Assembly (NCBI RefSeq): GCF_000024985.1
Contig: NC_013524.1
Location: 1,178,001 to 1,242,000 of the forward strand
Direction of reading: 5' to 3'
Source: Sphaerobacter thermophilus DSM 20745
GTDB lineage: Bacteria > Chloroflexota > Chloroflexia > Thermomicrobiales > Thermomicrobiaceae
DNA: 64,000 bases
In this document: one piece after another, positions 7,887 to 16,441 of the stretch
Layout: each line of letters begins with the position of its first letter
Position numbering within the stretch: position 1 is the stretch's first letter
Program-made: the position numbers and the translations under genes
The notes under the pieces: generated by a model
Databases searched by the model: none
Told to the model about the DNA's origin: nothing
What the model saw: the letters and a program-made list of their open reading frames with translations, nothing else

Positions 7887-8891
7887 ATGGTGGAGATGCG
7901 TGCGCTTGGGGACAGCGGGCTCATGGTCACGCGGATGGGCCTGGGAATGGCGGCGCTGGGGCGCCCGGGCTACATCACCCTGGGTCATGCGGAGGATCTG
8001 GGCCGCCGCTACGACGTGGCCGCGATGGAGCTGCACGCACACGCGGTGCTCGACGTCGCCTGGGACGCTGGGCTGCGCTACTTCGACGCCGCGCGCAGCT
8101 ACGGCCGCGGGGAGGAGTTCCTCGGCTCGTGGCTGCGGGCACGGGGCATCGACCCGGCGGCGTGCACGGTCGGGAGCAAGTGGGGTTACACCTACACCGC
8201 CGATTGGCGCGTCGACGCCGAGGTCCACGAGATCAAAGACCACACTCTTCCGACGCTGCAGCGGCAGTTTGCGGAGAGCCGGGAGCGGCTCGGCGACTAC
8301 CTCGACCTCTACCAGATCCACAGCGCAACCGAGGACTCCGGGGTGCTCGACCGGCCGGAGGTCCTTGATGAGCTGGCCCGCTTGAAGGCGAGCGGTGCGG
8401 TCCGCGCCGTGGGCCTCACGCTCAGCGGGCCGGACTCAGCACGCACGCTGGAGCGCGCTTTCGCCATCGAGCGCGACGGTCGGCGTCTCTTCGACAGTGT
8501 GCAGGCGACATGGAACGTGCTTGAGTCATCGCTCGGTCCATTGCTGGCGCGCGTGCGGGAGGCGGGGATGGGGGTGATCGTCAAGGAGGCGTTGGCTAAC
8601 GGACGGCTGACGCCGCGCAATACCGACCCGGCCTTCAGCGCCAGCCGGGCCGTGCTGGAGCGGGAGGCTGCGCGCCTCGGCTGCACGATCGACCAATTGG
8701 CGCTCGCCGCCGTGCTCGACCAGCCCTGGGTCGACTGCGTCCTCTCCGGTGCGGCGACGGTCGAGCACCTGCGCTCCAACGTCGCCGCTCTCGACGTGCA
8801 TCTGGACGAGCCTGCCCGTGCCGCGCTCGCATCCCTCGCCGAGCCCCCTGAGCGCTACTGGGCAGCCCGCGCGGCGTTGCCGTGGCAGTGA
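7887..8891 (+). CDS. Aldo/keto reductase
   Basis: This 334-residue NADPH-dependent reductase has a TIM-barrel AKR fold. The tetrad is visible as Asp and Tyr in FDAARSYGRGEEFLG, Lys in VGSKWGYT and His in LYQIHSA. The C-terminal cofactor region ending near CVLSGAATVEHLRSN is typical of the family. The ATG at 7887 is chosen over one at 7839 because GGGAGGG precedes it and the family N-terminus (MRALGDSGLMVTRMGLG) begins here. It is monocistronic, and its leader carries the right arm of repeat R1. The substrate is unknown; such enzymes are often annotated as L-galactose dehydrogenase-like or general sugar/aldehyde reductases. Confidence 0.88.
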   Translation: MVEMRALGDSGLMVTRMGLGMAALGRPGYITLGHAEDLGRRYDVAAMELHAHAVLDVAWDAGLRYFDAARSYGRGEEFLGSWLRARGIDPAACTVGSKWGYTYTADWRVDAEVHEIKDHTLPTLQRQFAESRERLGDYLDLYQIHSATEDSGVLDRPEVLDELARLKASGAVRAVGLTLSGPDSARTLERAFAIERDGRRLFDSVQATWNVLESSLGPLLARVREAGMGVIVKEALANGRLTPRNTDPAFSASRAVLEREAARLGCTIDQLALAAVLDQPWVDCVLSGAATVEHLRSNVAALDVHLDEPARAALASLAEPPERYWAARAALPWQ

Positions 8892-8900
8892 GGGGACGCA

Positions 8901-9782
8901 TCAGTAGTGAATGCTCACCGTGGACCCGATGTCCAGGAAGTCCCAGAGGAAGGCGGCGTCGTGCTCGAGCAGGCCGACGCAGCCGTTGCTGCCGAAGCCA
9001 CCGAAGGCGGACGGGGGCGTCCAGTAGTTCTCATGCAGTGCATAGCCCCCTTCCTTGAAGTACTGCGTGTACTGGACCTCTTCGAGGTAGTAGTGCCCCG
9101 GTTCGTCCTCCGGGATGCCGACCGTCGTCGAGTCCATCGTCTCGTTGCGGACGCGCTGGAGTACCTCGAAGACCCCGGTCGGCGTCTTCCCGTCGCGCCC
9201 GGCGGTGATGATCGCGGCATAGACCGGCGTCTCGCCGTCGTAGGCCACGGCGTAGAACGTTGACAGATTCACGTCCAGCCAGTGACCGGAGAAGGTCTGC
9301 TCGGGTGGGGTAGGGATGAAGGGCGCGACCATCGCCGCGCTGACGTAGCGGTCCGGACCGATGCGGTACCAGGTGGGGTTGCCGTCGACGGGGTCGCCCG
9401 GCACTTCGTCGTACACGTGGACGGGGTGCCGGCCGAAGGCGGTCCCGACGATCGGTGCATCCAGTCGCGGCGCGGTGCGGATGTTCACTGCCTCAGCCGT
9501 GACCACGCCGACTCGCGCCCCGTCGGGGGTGCGGATGGCGACTTCCCACCGCAGGTCGCTCGTGTGGCCGCCAATCGCGGCCGGTTCGGGAGTGGGGGTC
9601 GGGGTCACGACCGGCATCGTCTCGGCCGGCTCCTCTGGTGCGGCCGCTGCGGCCGCCGGGTCGCGTGTCGTGGTGAAGTCGCCGCGGGCGATCGGACCGA
9701 GCGACGCCATGCTCAGGATGCCGGTGGTGCCGAGGGCGGCGACCAGCAGTGCCAGGCCGATCGTTCTGAGGGTGCGACGCAT
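8901..9782 (-). CDS. L,D-transpeptidase (YkuD) with SH3b domain, secreted
   Basis: This protein of about 293 residues would cross-link or anchor to peptidoglycan outside the membrane. The start at 9782 gives a signal/anchor segment (RTIGLALLVAALGTTGILSM), then a Pro/Thr linker, a bacterial SH3-like domain (about 88-155, VNIRTAPRLDAP and WYRIGPDRYVSA), and a YkuD catalytic domain with His in YALHENYW and the nucleophile Cys near residue 268 in FGSNGCVGL. The usual SHGC is SNGC here. An upstream ATG at 9977 would add a non-family basic leader, so I rejected it. The gene stands alone, converging with the aldo/keto reductase gene. Confidence 0.85.
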   Translation of the reverse strand: MRRTLRTIGLALLVAALGTTGILSMASLGPIARGDFTTTRDPAAAAAAPEEPAETMPVVTPTPTPEPAAIGGHTSDLRWEVAIRTPDGARVGVVTAEAVNIRTAPRLDAPIVGTAFGRHPVHVYDEVPGDPVDGNPTWYRIGPDRYVSAAMVAPFIPTPPEQTFSGHWLDVNLSTFYAVAYDGETPVYAAIITAGRDGKTPTGVFEVLQRVRNETMDSTTVGIPEDEPGHYYLEEVQYTQYFKEGGYALHENYWTPPSAFGGFGSNGCVGLLEHDAAFLWDFLDIGSTVSIHY

Positions 9783-9942
9783 CGACGAACCTTTCCCACC
9801 CGTTCCCGCCGTGCGGCCGTGTCGGCGGCCGCCGTGTGTACGTTCACTAGTGATAACTGGGAAGCGGGCCATTTCGTTACGACGGCCGGGCGCGAGCTGG
9901 CCACACACATAGCGTCCCCGTCGCCCGGCGACAGGGACGTTC

Positions 9943-9955
9943 GTACACATTGTAC
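9943..9955. promoter_or_regulatory. Palindrome GTACA-cat-TGTAC, possible operator
   Basis: A perfect 5+3+5 dyad lies about 160 bp upstream of the L,D-transpeptidase start. On the minus strand it contains TACAAT, which could serve as a -10 box, but there is no clear -35. Role as an operator is speculative. Confidence 0.25.
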
Positions 9956-10013
9956 ATCTCTTGAGTCTGAGCAGCACGTGCCCGGCCGCGCTGGGGGCTT
10001 GATGCGCAGGCGC

Positions 10014-10922
10014 TTACCCCTCAGATTGGCGCGATTGGGGGCGTGCCAGTTGCTCGACCAGGCGGCTTGCGTAGCGATCCACGTGGTCTGGATAGGTGTA
10101 CCCGAGGCGCCCACAGGTGTCCCGGGCGACCACGCGGAAGAGGTCCATGGTGCTCATGAGAGCGAGCCAGATCGCGCTCTCGTCGTAGCGGGCGAAGGCG
10201 CTGCGCAGGTGTGAGAGGGTTCGTGGATCGGCCCAGCGCTCCAGGAAGCGGCCTTCATGCCAGGTGTCCACGCGCGGGTCGCGCGCATGCATGTCCCACT
10301 CCAGCATTCGAAGCAGCAGGGTCTTCATGTAGCCGTCGCAGCAGCGTAGGGCGACCCAGAGTTCACCGCGTCGCAGCTTCCGGGCTGTCCAGACGGCGTG
10401 GTACCAGAAGTCCTGGATCAGCTCGTCCATCTCCTCCGGGCCGGGCAGGGACGGAGACGGAAGCGCATCGCGCTCCAGGTCGGTCAGCACGCGGCTCAGA
10501 CGACCATGGCGGTCAATCAGGATCCGGTAGCCCCGAGCTACGACCGGTGCGATCGCGGCTCGCAGTGCCTGGTCGCCGTGTTTGGCGTCTAGCGCGTCGA
10601 GCCAGGTTGCCGGCAGGAGAGTGAAGTCGACGTCGAGCCCGCCCTCGAAGAGAACGCGGCGCTCCCGGCCGATGCCGAGCGCGGTCGGCTCGGTGAAAGT
10701 GATCCGCGGCGGCGCGATAGCCTCGAGCCACCCGGCGGACTCCAGGTAGGGGATTGGGTCGTCCACGAACAGAACCAGGTCGAGGTCCGACCAGGGGTCC
10801 GCCGGGTGGTCGGCACGCGCGTAGGAGCCGACCACGGCCAGTGCCTGGATGTCGGGTCGCGCGGCGGCCCAGCGGGCGATGGCGCCTTCGAGCGCGGGCA
10901 TGGCGGATTGATCTGCGCGCAT
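10014..10922 (-). CDS. ANT(6)-like nucleotidyltransferase
   Basis: This 302-residue protein has the nucleotidyltransferase core GSYARADHPADPWSDLDLVL, in which the two acidic residues of the DLDL segment bind metal. A mostly helical C-terminal domain follows (LIQDFWYHAVWTARKLRRGE, CDGYMKTLLLRMLEW), as in aminoglycoside 6-adenylyltransferases. Size fits the family (about 285-300). The start at ATG 10922 is supported by AAAGGG upstream; the longer ORF to 11135 runs through the neighbouring gene in another frame. The family includes chromosomal members without proven resistance activity, so drug modification is not implied. It is an isolated gene. Confidence 0.8.
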   Translation of the reverse strand: MRADQSAMPALEGAIARWAAARPDIQALAVVGSYARADHPADPWSDLDLVLFVDDPIPYLESAGWLEAIAPPRITFTEPTALGIGRERRVLFEGGLDVDFTLLPATWLDALDAKHGDQALRAAIAPVVARGYRILIDRHGRLSRVLTDLERDALPSPSLPGPEEMDELIQDFWYHAVWTARKLRRGELWVALRCCDGYMKTLLLRMLEWDMHARDPRVDTWHEGRFLERWADPRTLSHLRSAFARYDESAIWLALMSTMDLFRVVARDTCGRLGYTYPDHVDRYASRLVEQLARPQSRQSEG

Positions 10923-11004
10923 GGTTGCCCTTTCTGGTCGCCATATCGAGGCTGCCCGGGTATCGTAGCACGCCCGTGTGGCCCGCGCGGGCCGCCCATC
11001 CCGG

Positions 11005-11226
11005 CTAGTGGTGCGCCAGCTTCTGGTAGCGGTACTCCCCCCGAATGCGCGCCTGGAAATACTGGCCGTGCGAGGTTGCCGCGAGCAATTCCTGGTAGAC
11101 CGGCTTCGGTACGTCGCGGTACTGGTAGACATCACCGCTCTTCACGAACTCGATCTCCAGGATCTGGCGGTCTGGATCGTACCCTACCGACCGGATCATG
11201 CTCGACTCGACTGCCTGCCGGTGCAT
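11005..11226 (-). CDS. KTSC domain protein
   Basis: This 73-residue protein consists almost wholly of one KTSC-type domain (SVGYDPDRQILEIEFVKSG, followed by YQYRDVPKPVYQELLAA and the terminal HGQYFQARIRGEYRY). Such domains occur alone or attached to lysyl-tRNA synthetase-like and nuclease proteins; the molecular role is unsettled. It lies upstream of, and on the same strand as, the ANT(6)-like gene with an 82-bp gap. Repeat R2 lies just upstream. Confidence 0.75.
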   Translation of the reverse strand: MHRQAVESSMIRSVGYDPDRQILEIEFVKSGDVYQYRDVPKPVYQELLAATSHGQYFQARIRGEYRYQKLAHH

Positions 11227-11310
11227 CGCTCCCGCCTCTCCGGTACCGGAATCGTGCGGGCACGCTCCAGTGCCCGGTCAGCGGGGAATGCACGATGCTT
11301 GCCGGGGAGT

Positions 11311-11446
11311 GTGCGTCATTCGTCATGCGTGATGCGTCAACCGTCCCCCTCACCCCCGGCCCCGCCATGACTAAGCCCGCCAGGGGAGAGGGGAGCAATA
11401 CGCAGTACGCACTTCGGGTGACGTATGACGTATGACGCATGACGTC
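11311..11446. repeat. Dispersed heptamer/hairpin element, copy R2
   Basis: This copy has the same structure as R1 and R4: a short left heptamer arm with GTCATGC and GTGATGC units (11311-11339), a core with CCCCTCACCCCCGGCCCC and CAGGGGAGAGGGGAG (11345-11395), and a right arm with GTATGAC and GCATGAC units (11418-11446). The centre differs from R1/R4. The right arm abuts the amidohydrolase stop codon. Confidence 0.8.
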
Positions 11447-12643
11447 TCACCTCCGCTGGTGCTCGGGTAGCACGGCCCAGACGTGCGGCGGGCGCTCGGG
11501 GAGGCGCGGGAGAACCTGCCCGTCGACCAGCGTCAGGGTGTTGACCAGCCGTTGGGTGCCGCGTCGCTCGTCCATCCCGACGTCGTGGAAGACAAAGTCC
11601 CCCTCCTCCAGGCGCCAGAGCGCGATGTCGGCCACGGATCCGACGCGAAGGGTGCCGAGGTCGGGGCGGCGGATCGCGGCGGCCGGGCGGGCGGTCGCGC
11701 GCTCGATCACCTCGGGCAGGCTCATGCCGAGGGCGAGGAACTTCGAGAGTGTGGTCGGCAGGTCGTACATGGGTCCCTGGACGGCGAGCTGGTGGATGTC
11801 GCTGGAGATGGTGTCGGGCAGGACTCCCTGCTCCAGCATCGCCTCGGCAACGGCGAAGCTGAAGGAGCCGGTGCCGTGGCCGATGTCGAGGATCAGGCCG
11901 CGCTCCTGAAGGTCCCGGATCACCGGCAGCACCCGGCCATCCTCTCCGAGGATGCGCATGTCGCCGCCGGTGAAGCAGTGGGTGAGGATATCGCCGGGGC
12001 GCAGGTAGGCGGCGACCTCGTCGATGGTCGGCGGGCCCCAGCTAACGTGGACCATGAGGGGCAGCCCGACCCGGTCGGCCAGCTCCCGCGCGCGTTCCAG
12101 CGGCCGGACGCCTACGCCACGCGTGGTATTCCGGTCGATGCGGGCCTTGATCCCCAGGATCAGGTCACGGTTGGCCTCGACGATCTTGGCGGCGAGATCC
12201 ACATCCCAGTAGTCGGGGTTGGCGAATTCCCAGGTGGGGGCGATCAGACCGATCGACGACAGGTTGAGCAGGGCGAAGACGCGACAGCGGCTGGGCTCCG
12301 CGATGTAGCGGCGAAACCCGGGGAAGGAGTAGGCGCCGGCCGAGCCGACGTCGAGCCAGGTGGTGACGCCGCTGCGGGCTGCCACCGGGTCGGCCTCGAT
12401 GCCCCAGTAGGTCGCGCCCCAATAGATGTGAGTGTGCAGGTCGACCAGGCCGGGTGTGACGATCTGCCCGGTGGCGTCGATAACGCGCTCTGCACGTGCG
12501 AGGTCGATCTCCGGCTCGATCGCCGCGACGCGGCCGTCACGGATGCCGAGGTCGAAGCGTCCCTGGATGCCCGCGCCGGGGTCGAGGACCTCACCACCTC
12601 GGATGACCAGGTCGAATCGTTCGCCTGCACCCTGCCCGCTCAT
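11447..12643 (-). CDS. Amidohydrolase/deacetylase family metallohydrolase
   Basis: This 398-residue TIM-barrel metal hydrolase has VTPGLVDLHTHIYWG (first metal-binding HxH), GIKARID, MVHVSWGP, ILTHCFTGG and a late ISSDIH segment that supplies the remaining metal ligands and catalytic Asp. An N- and C-terminal beta-sandwich (FDLVIRGGEVLDP) brackets it. The WGATYWGIEADPVAARSG block is characteristic of the amidohydrolase/deacetylase group often annotated EF_0837/AHA_3915-like, which acts on N-acyl amino acids or hydantoin-like substrates. Exact substrate unknown. Transcribed alone; stop codon abuts repeat R2. Confidence 0.85.
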   Translation of the reverse strand: MSGQGAGERFDLVIRGGEVLDPGAGIQGRFDLGIRDGRVAAIEPEIDLARAERVIDATGQIVTPGLVDLHTHIYWGATYWGIEADPVAARSGVTTWLDVGSAGAYSFPGFRRYIAEPSRCRVFALLNLSSIGLIAPTWEFANPDYWDVDLAAKIVEANRDLILGIKARIDRNTTRGVGVRPLERARELADRVGLPLMVHVSWGPPTIDEVAAYLRPGDILTHCFTGGDMRILGEDGRVLPVIRDLQERGLILDIGHGTGSFSFAVAEAMLEQGVLPDTISSDIHQLAVQGPMYDLPTTLSKFLALGMSLPEVIERATARPAAAIRRPDLGTLRVGSVADIALWRLEEGDFVFHDVGMDERRGTQRLVNTLTLVDGQVLPRLPERPPHVWAVLPEHQRR

Positions 12644-12729
12644 TGCCTAGCCTCCTCCGTTCGCTCGACTGACGGTCCGCCGGCTGCAGGCTAGACGATT
12701 CGACCGGGGGCGGCAAGGGGCAAGGCGAT

Positions 12730-12754
12730 GAGCGCCGGCATCGTGCCGGCGCTC
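12730..12754 (-). terminator. Hairpin downstream of the E2 gene
   Basis: A perfect 11-bp stem (GAGCGCCGGCA / TGCCGGCGCTC) with a 3-nt loop lies 47 bp past the E2 stop and before the amidohydrolase start. There is no T-run on the minus strand, so it may act as a stabilising or imperfect terminator hairpin. Confidence 0.55.
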
Positions 12755-12800
12755 CTGATAGATCCCGGCTCGGGCATCCCGCCCAGGCCGGGGTTGCGCG

Positions 12801-14204
12801 TCAATAGAGCGGGGTGTCGGGGCGGAACGCTTCGAGCCACTGCTTGACGGTGGCGAGGAAACGCGCCCCGGCCAGTCCGTCGAGGATGCGGTGGTCGAAC
12901 GACATCGAGAGGTTCATCATCGGCCGGATGGCGATGGCGTCGTCGATCACCACCGGGCGTTTGACCACCGCCTCGGTGCTCAGGATGGCCGACTGCGGCT
13001 GGACGATGATCGGCGTCGAGAGGATGGTGCCGAAGGTGCCGGGGTTGTTCACCGTGAAGGTGCCGCCCTGCACGTCGTCCAGCGTGAGCTGCCCGCTCCG
13101 GGCGCGCGTTGCCAGGTCGCGGATGGCGCGCGCCAGCCCCACAATACTCTTCTCGTCGGCGTTCTTGATGACCGGGACGATCAGTCCGTCCTCCATGCCG
13201 ACCGCGATACCGATATTGATCGCCTTGCGCAGGATGATGCGGTCCTCGTCCCAGACGGCATTCACGCGCGGGTGCTCGCACAGCGCGTGGACGACGGCCT
13301 TGACGACGAAGGGGAGGTAGGTCAGCTCGAAGCCCTCCTCCTGGCGGAATCGCTCCTGTGCCCGCGCGCGGGCCTCGACCACGCCCGACATGTCCACCTC
13401 CATCCAGAGGGTGACATGTGGGGCGGTGCGCTCGCTGCGCACCATGTGCGCGGCGATCTGCTTACGCATCGGCGTGACTGGAACGATCTGGTCGCCCTCC
13501 CAGATCGGGATCTCCGGCTTCTCAACCGGGAGCTCAACCACGGGACGCGCGGCGGAGGGTTCCGGCTGAGCGGCGACCTCGGCCGGCTTCGGCGGCGCGG
13601 CCGTCTCCTGGATCGCGGCCGCGGCGGCGTCGACGGCCGCCTCCTCGCGCTCCGGTGCTGCCGCAGCGGCGGGCTGCGCCTCACGCTCGGCGATGTAGCG
13701 CAGGATGTCCTGCTTGGTGACCCGGCCGCTCAGGCCGGTGCCGGGTACCTGGGCGATGTCGATCCCGTGCTCCTCGGCGATGCGCCGCACTGCGGGCGAG
13801 GAACGGGTACGGAGCAGCTCTTCGGCGCTCTCACGGCCGGTCCGCCTCGGGGCGTGCCCGCGTGCGGGACCGGCGGCCAGCGCACCGTTGATACGCTCCT
13901 GGGCTGCAGCACCGGTCTCAGGTTCCGCAGGAGCGTTGGACGCCTCGGTGCCCTCCTCCGCGATGACGCAGATCTCGGCGCCGACCGGGAGGGTGTCCCC
14001 CTCTGCCGCGCGGATCTCGGTCAGGATGCCGGTCACCGGCGAGGGAATCTCCGCGTTGACCTTGTCGGTCGTGATCTCAACCAGGGGGTCGTATTTCTCG
14101 ACCCGGTCGCCCACCTGCTTCAGCCAGGTACCGATCGTGCCCTCGGTGACGCTCTCGCCGAGCTTGGGGAGCCGGACCACAGTGCCGTGACGGGTCGTGG
14201 ACAT
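12801..14204 (-). CDS. 2-oxo acid dehydrogenase E2 (lipoamide acyltransferase)
   Basis: This 467-residue E2 core subunit transfers acyl groups from lipoamide to CoA. Domains in order: one lipoyl domain (about 5-85) with lipoyl-lysine Lys48 in EITTDKVNAEIPSP; an Ala/Pro linker; an E3-binding domain (about 136-171, SPAVRRIAEEHGID); a second Ala/Pro/Glu-rich linker; and the catalytic domain (about 235-467) with His438 and Asp442 in FDHRILDG. It is the last gene of lpd-E1alpha-E1beta-E2. The E1 composition (separate alpha and beta) fits a branched-chain or acetoin/pyruvate complex; substrate cannot be fixed from the sequence. The lipoate ligase pair at 34.9-36.0 kb could modify Lys48. Confidence 0.92.
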   Translation of the reverse strand: MSTTRHGTVVRLPKLGESVTEGTIGTWLKQVGDRVEKYDPLVEITTDKVNAEIPSPVTGILTEIRAAEGDTLPVGAEICVIAEEGTEASNAPAEPETGAAAQERINGALAAGPARGHAPRRTGRESAEELLRTRSSPAVRRIAEEHGIDIAQVPGTGLSGRVTKQDILRYIAEREAQPAAAAAPEREEAAVDAAAAAIQETAAPPKPAEVAAQPEPSAARPVVELPVEKPEIPIWEGDQIVPVTPMRKQIAAHMVRSERTAPHVTLWMEVDMSGVVEARARAQERFRQEEGFELTYLPFVVKAVVHALCEHPRVNAVWDEDRIILRKAINIGIAVGMEDGLIVPVIKNADEKSIVGLARAIRDLATRARSGQLTLDDVQGGTFTVNNPGTFGTILSTPIIVQPQSAILSTEAVVKRPVVIDDAIAIRPMMNLSMSFDHRILDGLAGARFLATVKQWLEAFRPDTPLY

Positions 14205-14239
14205 AACGCGCGATCTCCTTCCCGGGCAAGGCTGGTGGC

Positions 14240-14372
14240 GTACCCCTCACCCCCTCTCCCACGAGGAGTGAGGGGGAACGGGTACGGGATGCGTGTTCCG
14301 TGTCCCGCGGCCTGTTACTCCTCGTCTCCTCCTCTCCCCTTGTGGGAGAGGGGGCCGGGGGGTGAGGGGTGG
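14240..14372. repeat. Dispersed hairpin element, copy R3 (degenerate)
   Basis: Between the E1beta and E2 genes sit two C/G-rich hairpin cores (CCCCTCACCCCCTCTCCC region at 14242-14275, and CCTCTCCCCTTGTGGGAGAGG at 14331-14350) separated by a remnant heptamer stretch (GGGATGCGTGTTCCGTGTCCC, 14286-14306). It is inserted inside an operon, so the transcript must read through it. Confidence 0.7.
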
Positions 14373-14376
14373 TCCC

Positions 14377-15363
14377 TCAGAATGCCGCGAGCTGCTCCAG
14401 CGCGGCGCCGATCTTCTCCGCGGTGGGCAGGTAGGCCTGCTCCAGAGGCGGGCTGAAGGGCATGGCCGGTACCTCCGGCCCGGCGACGCGCATGATCGGC
14501 CCATCGAGGTAGGGGAAGGCTTCCTCGGCGATGAGCGCCGCGACCTCCGCCCCGACTCCGCCGACCTTGTTGGCCTCGTGGACGATCAACACCTTGCCGG
14601 TCTTGGCCACCGACTCGAGGATCGTCTCCTCGTCCAGCGGGCGGAGCGTACGCAGGTCGATGACCTCGACACTGCTGCCGTCCTTCTCCTCGAGCGCTTT
14701 GGCCGCGGCCAGCGACTCGTGGAGCATCATCCCGTAGGAGATGATGGTGACGTCGGAGCCTTCCTTGACCACCTTCGCCTTGCCGATCGGCACGGTGTGC
14801 CCGTTCTCGGGCACCTCGTCGCGGATCAGGCGGTAGGCCTTCTTGTGCTCCAGGAAGAGGACCGGGTCCGGGTCATAGATGGCGCTGCGCAGCAACCCGG
14901 CGGCGTCTGCCGGGTTGACCGGTGCGACCACCTTGAGACCCGGCTCACGGGTGAAGGCCGACTCAAGGCTCTGCGAGTGGTAGAGCGCGCCGTGGACCCC
15001 GCCGCCGTAGGGCGTGCGGATCACGATCGGGCAGTCGAAGTCGCCCCCGGAGCGGTAGCGGATCTTGGCTGCCTCGTTCATGATCTGGTCCATTGCCGGG
15101 TGGATGAAGTCGAAGAACTGGATCTCGGCGACCGGCAACAGGCCGTGCAGGGCCGCGCCGATGGCGACCCCGACGATCGACGACTCGGCCAGCGGCGTGT
15201 CGATCACCCGCTCCTCTCCGAACTCATCGATCAGTCCGGCGGTGACCCGGAAGACGCCGCCCCGCTTGCCGACGTCCTCGCCCAGCACGATGATGCGGTC
15301 GTCGCCGCGCATCTCCTCGAACAGGGTGTCGCGGATCGCATCAATGAGGAGTTTCGTGGCCAT
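14377..15363 (-). CDS. 2-oxo acid dehydrogenase E1 component, beta subunit
   Basis: This 328-residue transketolase-like subunit pairs with E1alpha to decarboxylate a 2-oxo acid using thiamine diphosphate. Family blocks are clear: GEDVGKRGGVFRVTAGL, IDTPLAESSIVGVAIGAA, the HSQSLESAFTREPGLKVV segment with its catalytic-type His, and the C-terminal IVHEANKVGGVGAEVAALI. Length is normal (about 325). It starts 11 bp after the E1alpha stop. The distance to E2 is widened by repeat R3. Confidence 0.93.
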   Translation of the reverse strand: MATKLLIDAIRDTLFEEMRGDDRIIVLGEDVGKRGGVFRVTAGLIDEFGEERVIDTPLAESSIVGVAIGAALHGLLPVAEIQFFDFIHPAMDQIMNEAAKIRYRSGGDFDCPIVIRTPYGGGVHGALYHSQSLESAFTREPGLKVVAPVNPADAAGLLRSAIYDPDPVLFLEHKKAYRLIRDEVPENGHTVPIGKAKVVKEGSDVTIISYGMMLHESLAAAKALEEKDGSSVEVIDLRTLRPLDEETILESVAKTGKVLIVHEANKVGGVGAEVAALIAEEAFPYLDGPIMRVAGPEVPAMPFSPPLEQAYLPTAEKIGAALEQLAAF

Positions 15364-15374
15364 CGCCTGCCTCC

Positions 15375-16397
15375 TTAGCTGCCGTAGACGTGGAGCATCA
15401 GCTCGGCCGGATCGGGATACGGCGCCTGCTCTGCGAAGTCGGTGGCGTCGTCGATCTGCGCCTTGATCCGGGCTCGAATTGCGGCGTCCTGCTCTTCGGT
15501 CAGGACGCCCTGCTCCATGAGGGCAGTGCGGAAGCGGACAATCGGGTCCTTGGCGCGTTCAGCCTTGAGTTCCTCGGGATCGCGGTAGGTGCGGTCGTCG
15601 TCGTCGCTGGAGTGAGCGGTCAGGCGCTGGACCTTGGCCTCGATCAGCGTCGGGCCGCCGCCCGCGCGGGCGCGGTCGACCGCCTCCTTGGCGACGGTGT
15701 AGACGGCAACCGGATCGCCGCCGTCCACGGTGACGCCCGGCATGCCGTAGCCCGCGGCGCGGTCGGCGACGTTCTCGATCGCCATCTGCTTGCGCTGCGG
15801 GACGGAGATCGCGTAACCGTTGTTCTCTACAAAAAAGACCACCGGAAGCCGGTGGATCGACGCGAAGTTGAGCGCCTCGTGGAAGTCGCCCTGACTCGTA
15901 CCGCCCTCGCCGACGCAGGTCCAGGCGACCGTGTCCTCGCGACGGTACTTCGCCGCCAGGGCGATCCCGGTCGCGTGGAGGACCTGGGTCGCGACCGGGC
16001 TGGAGCCGGTGATGATGTTGTGTTTGCGGGAGCCGTAGTGCCCCGGCATCTGCCGGCCCGCACTGGTCGGGTCCTCCTTGCGGGCCAGCAGGCTCAACAT
16101 CAGGTCACGCGGGGTCAAACCGAAGTAGAGGACCATGGCCAGATCCCGGTAGTAGGGGACCAGCACGTCCTTCCCCGGTTGGAGAGCGAAGGCTGCGCCA
16201 ACCTGCGCCGCTTCGTGTCCCTGGCAGGAGATCACGAAGGGGGCCTGACCGGCGCGGTTGAGCAGCCACATGCGCTCGTCCAGCGACCGGGCCAGGACCA
16301 TGTACTCGTACATGCGCACGAGATCCGATTCGGTGAGACCCTTGGGCGCCGTTGCCATGGTCTCAATACCTACGCCCCCGGAATCGAACTGCTTCAT
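15375..16397 (-). CDS. 2-oxo acid dehydrogenase E1 component, alpha subunit
   Basis: This 340-residue ThDP-binding subunit carries the motif GEGGTSQGDFHEALNFA ending with ENNGYAIS (GDG-type motif written GEGGTSQGD...NN), which binds Mg-ThDP. The SCQGHEAAQVG and MPGHYGSRKHNI segments are typical of branched-chain and acetoin/pyruvate E1alpha. The C-terminal phosphorylation-loop-like HSSDDDDRTYR stretch resembles branched-chain E1alpha, which makes a branched-chain or mixed substrate range plausible. It is the second gene of the operon after lpd. Confidence 0.92.
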   Translation of the reverse strand: MKQFDSGGVGIETMATAPKGLTESDLVRMYEYMVLARSLDERMWLLNRAGQAPFVISCQGHEAAQVGAAFALQPGKDVLVPYYRDLAMVLYFGLTPRDLMLSLLARKEDPTSAGRQMPGHYGSRKHNIITGSSPVATQVLHATGIALAAKYRREDTVAWTCVGEGGTSQGDFHEALNFASIHRLPVVFFVENNGYAISVPQRKQMAIENVADRAAGYGMPGVTVDGGDPVAVYTVAKEAVDRARAGGGPTLIEAKVQRLTAHSSDDDDRTYRDPEELKAERAKDPIVRFRTALMEQGVLTEEQDAAIRARIKAQIDDATDFAEQAPYPDPAELMLHVYGS

Positions 16398-16418
16398 GAC
16401 GCAGCCTCCTTCGGCTGG

Positions 16419-16436
16419 GGAGCCAGCGTTGGCTCC
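16419..16436 (-). other. Intercistronic hairpin between lpd and E1alpha
   Basis: GGAGCCA and TGGCTCC form a 7-bp stem with a 4-nt loop in the 44-bp gap between E1alpha and lpd. It could tune relative expression or mRNA stability inside the operon; there is no T-run, so a full terminator is unlikely. Confidence 0.35.
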
Positions 16437-16441
16437 GGCGG

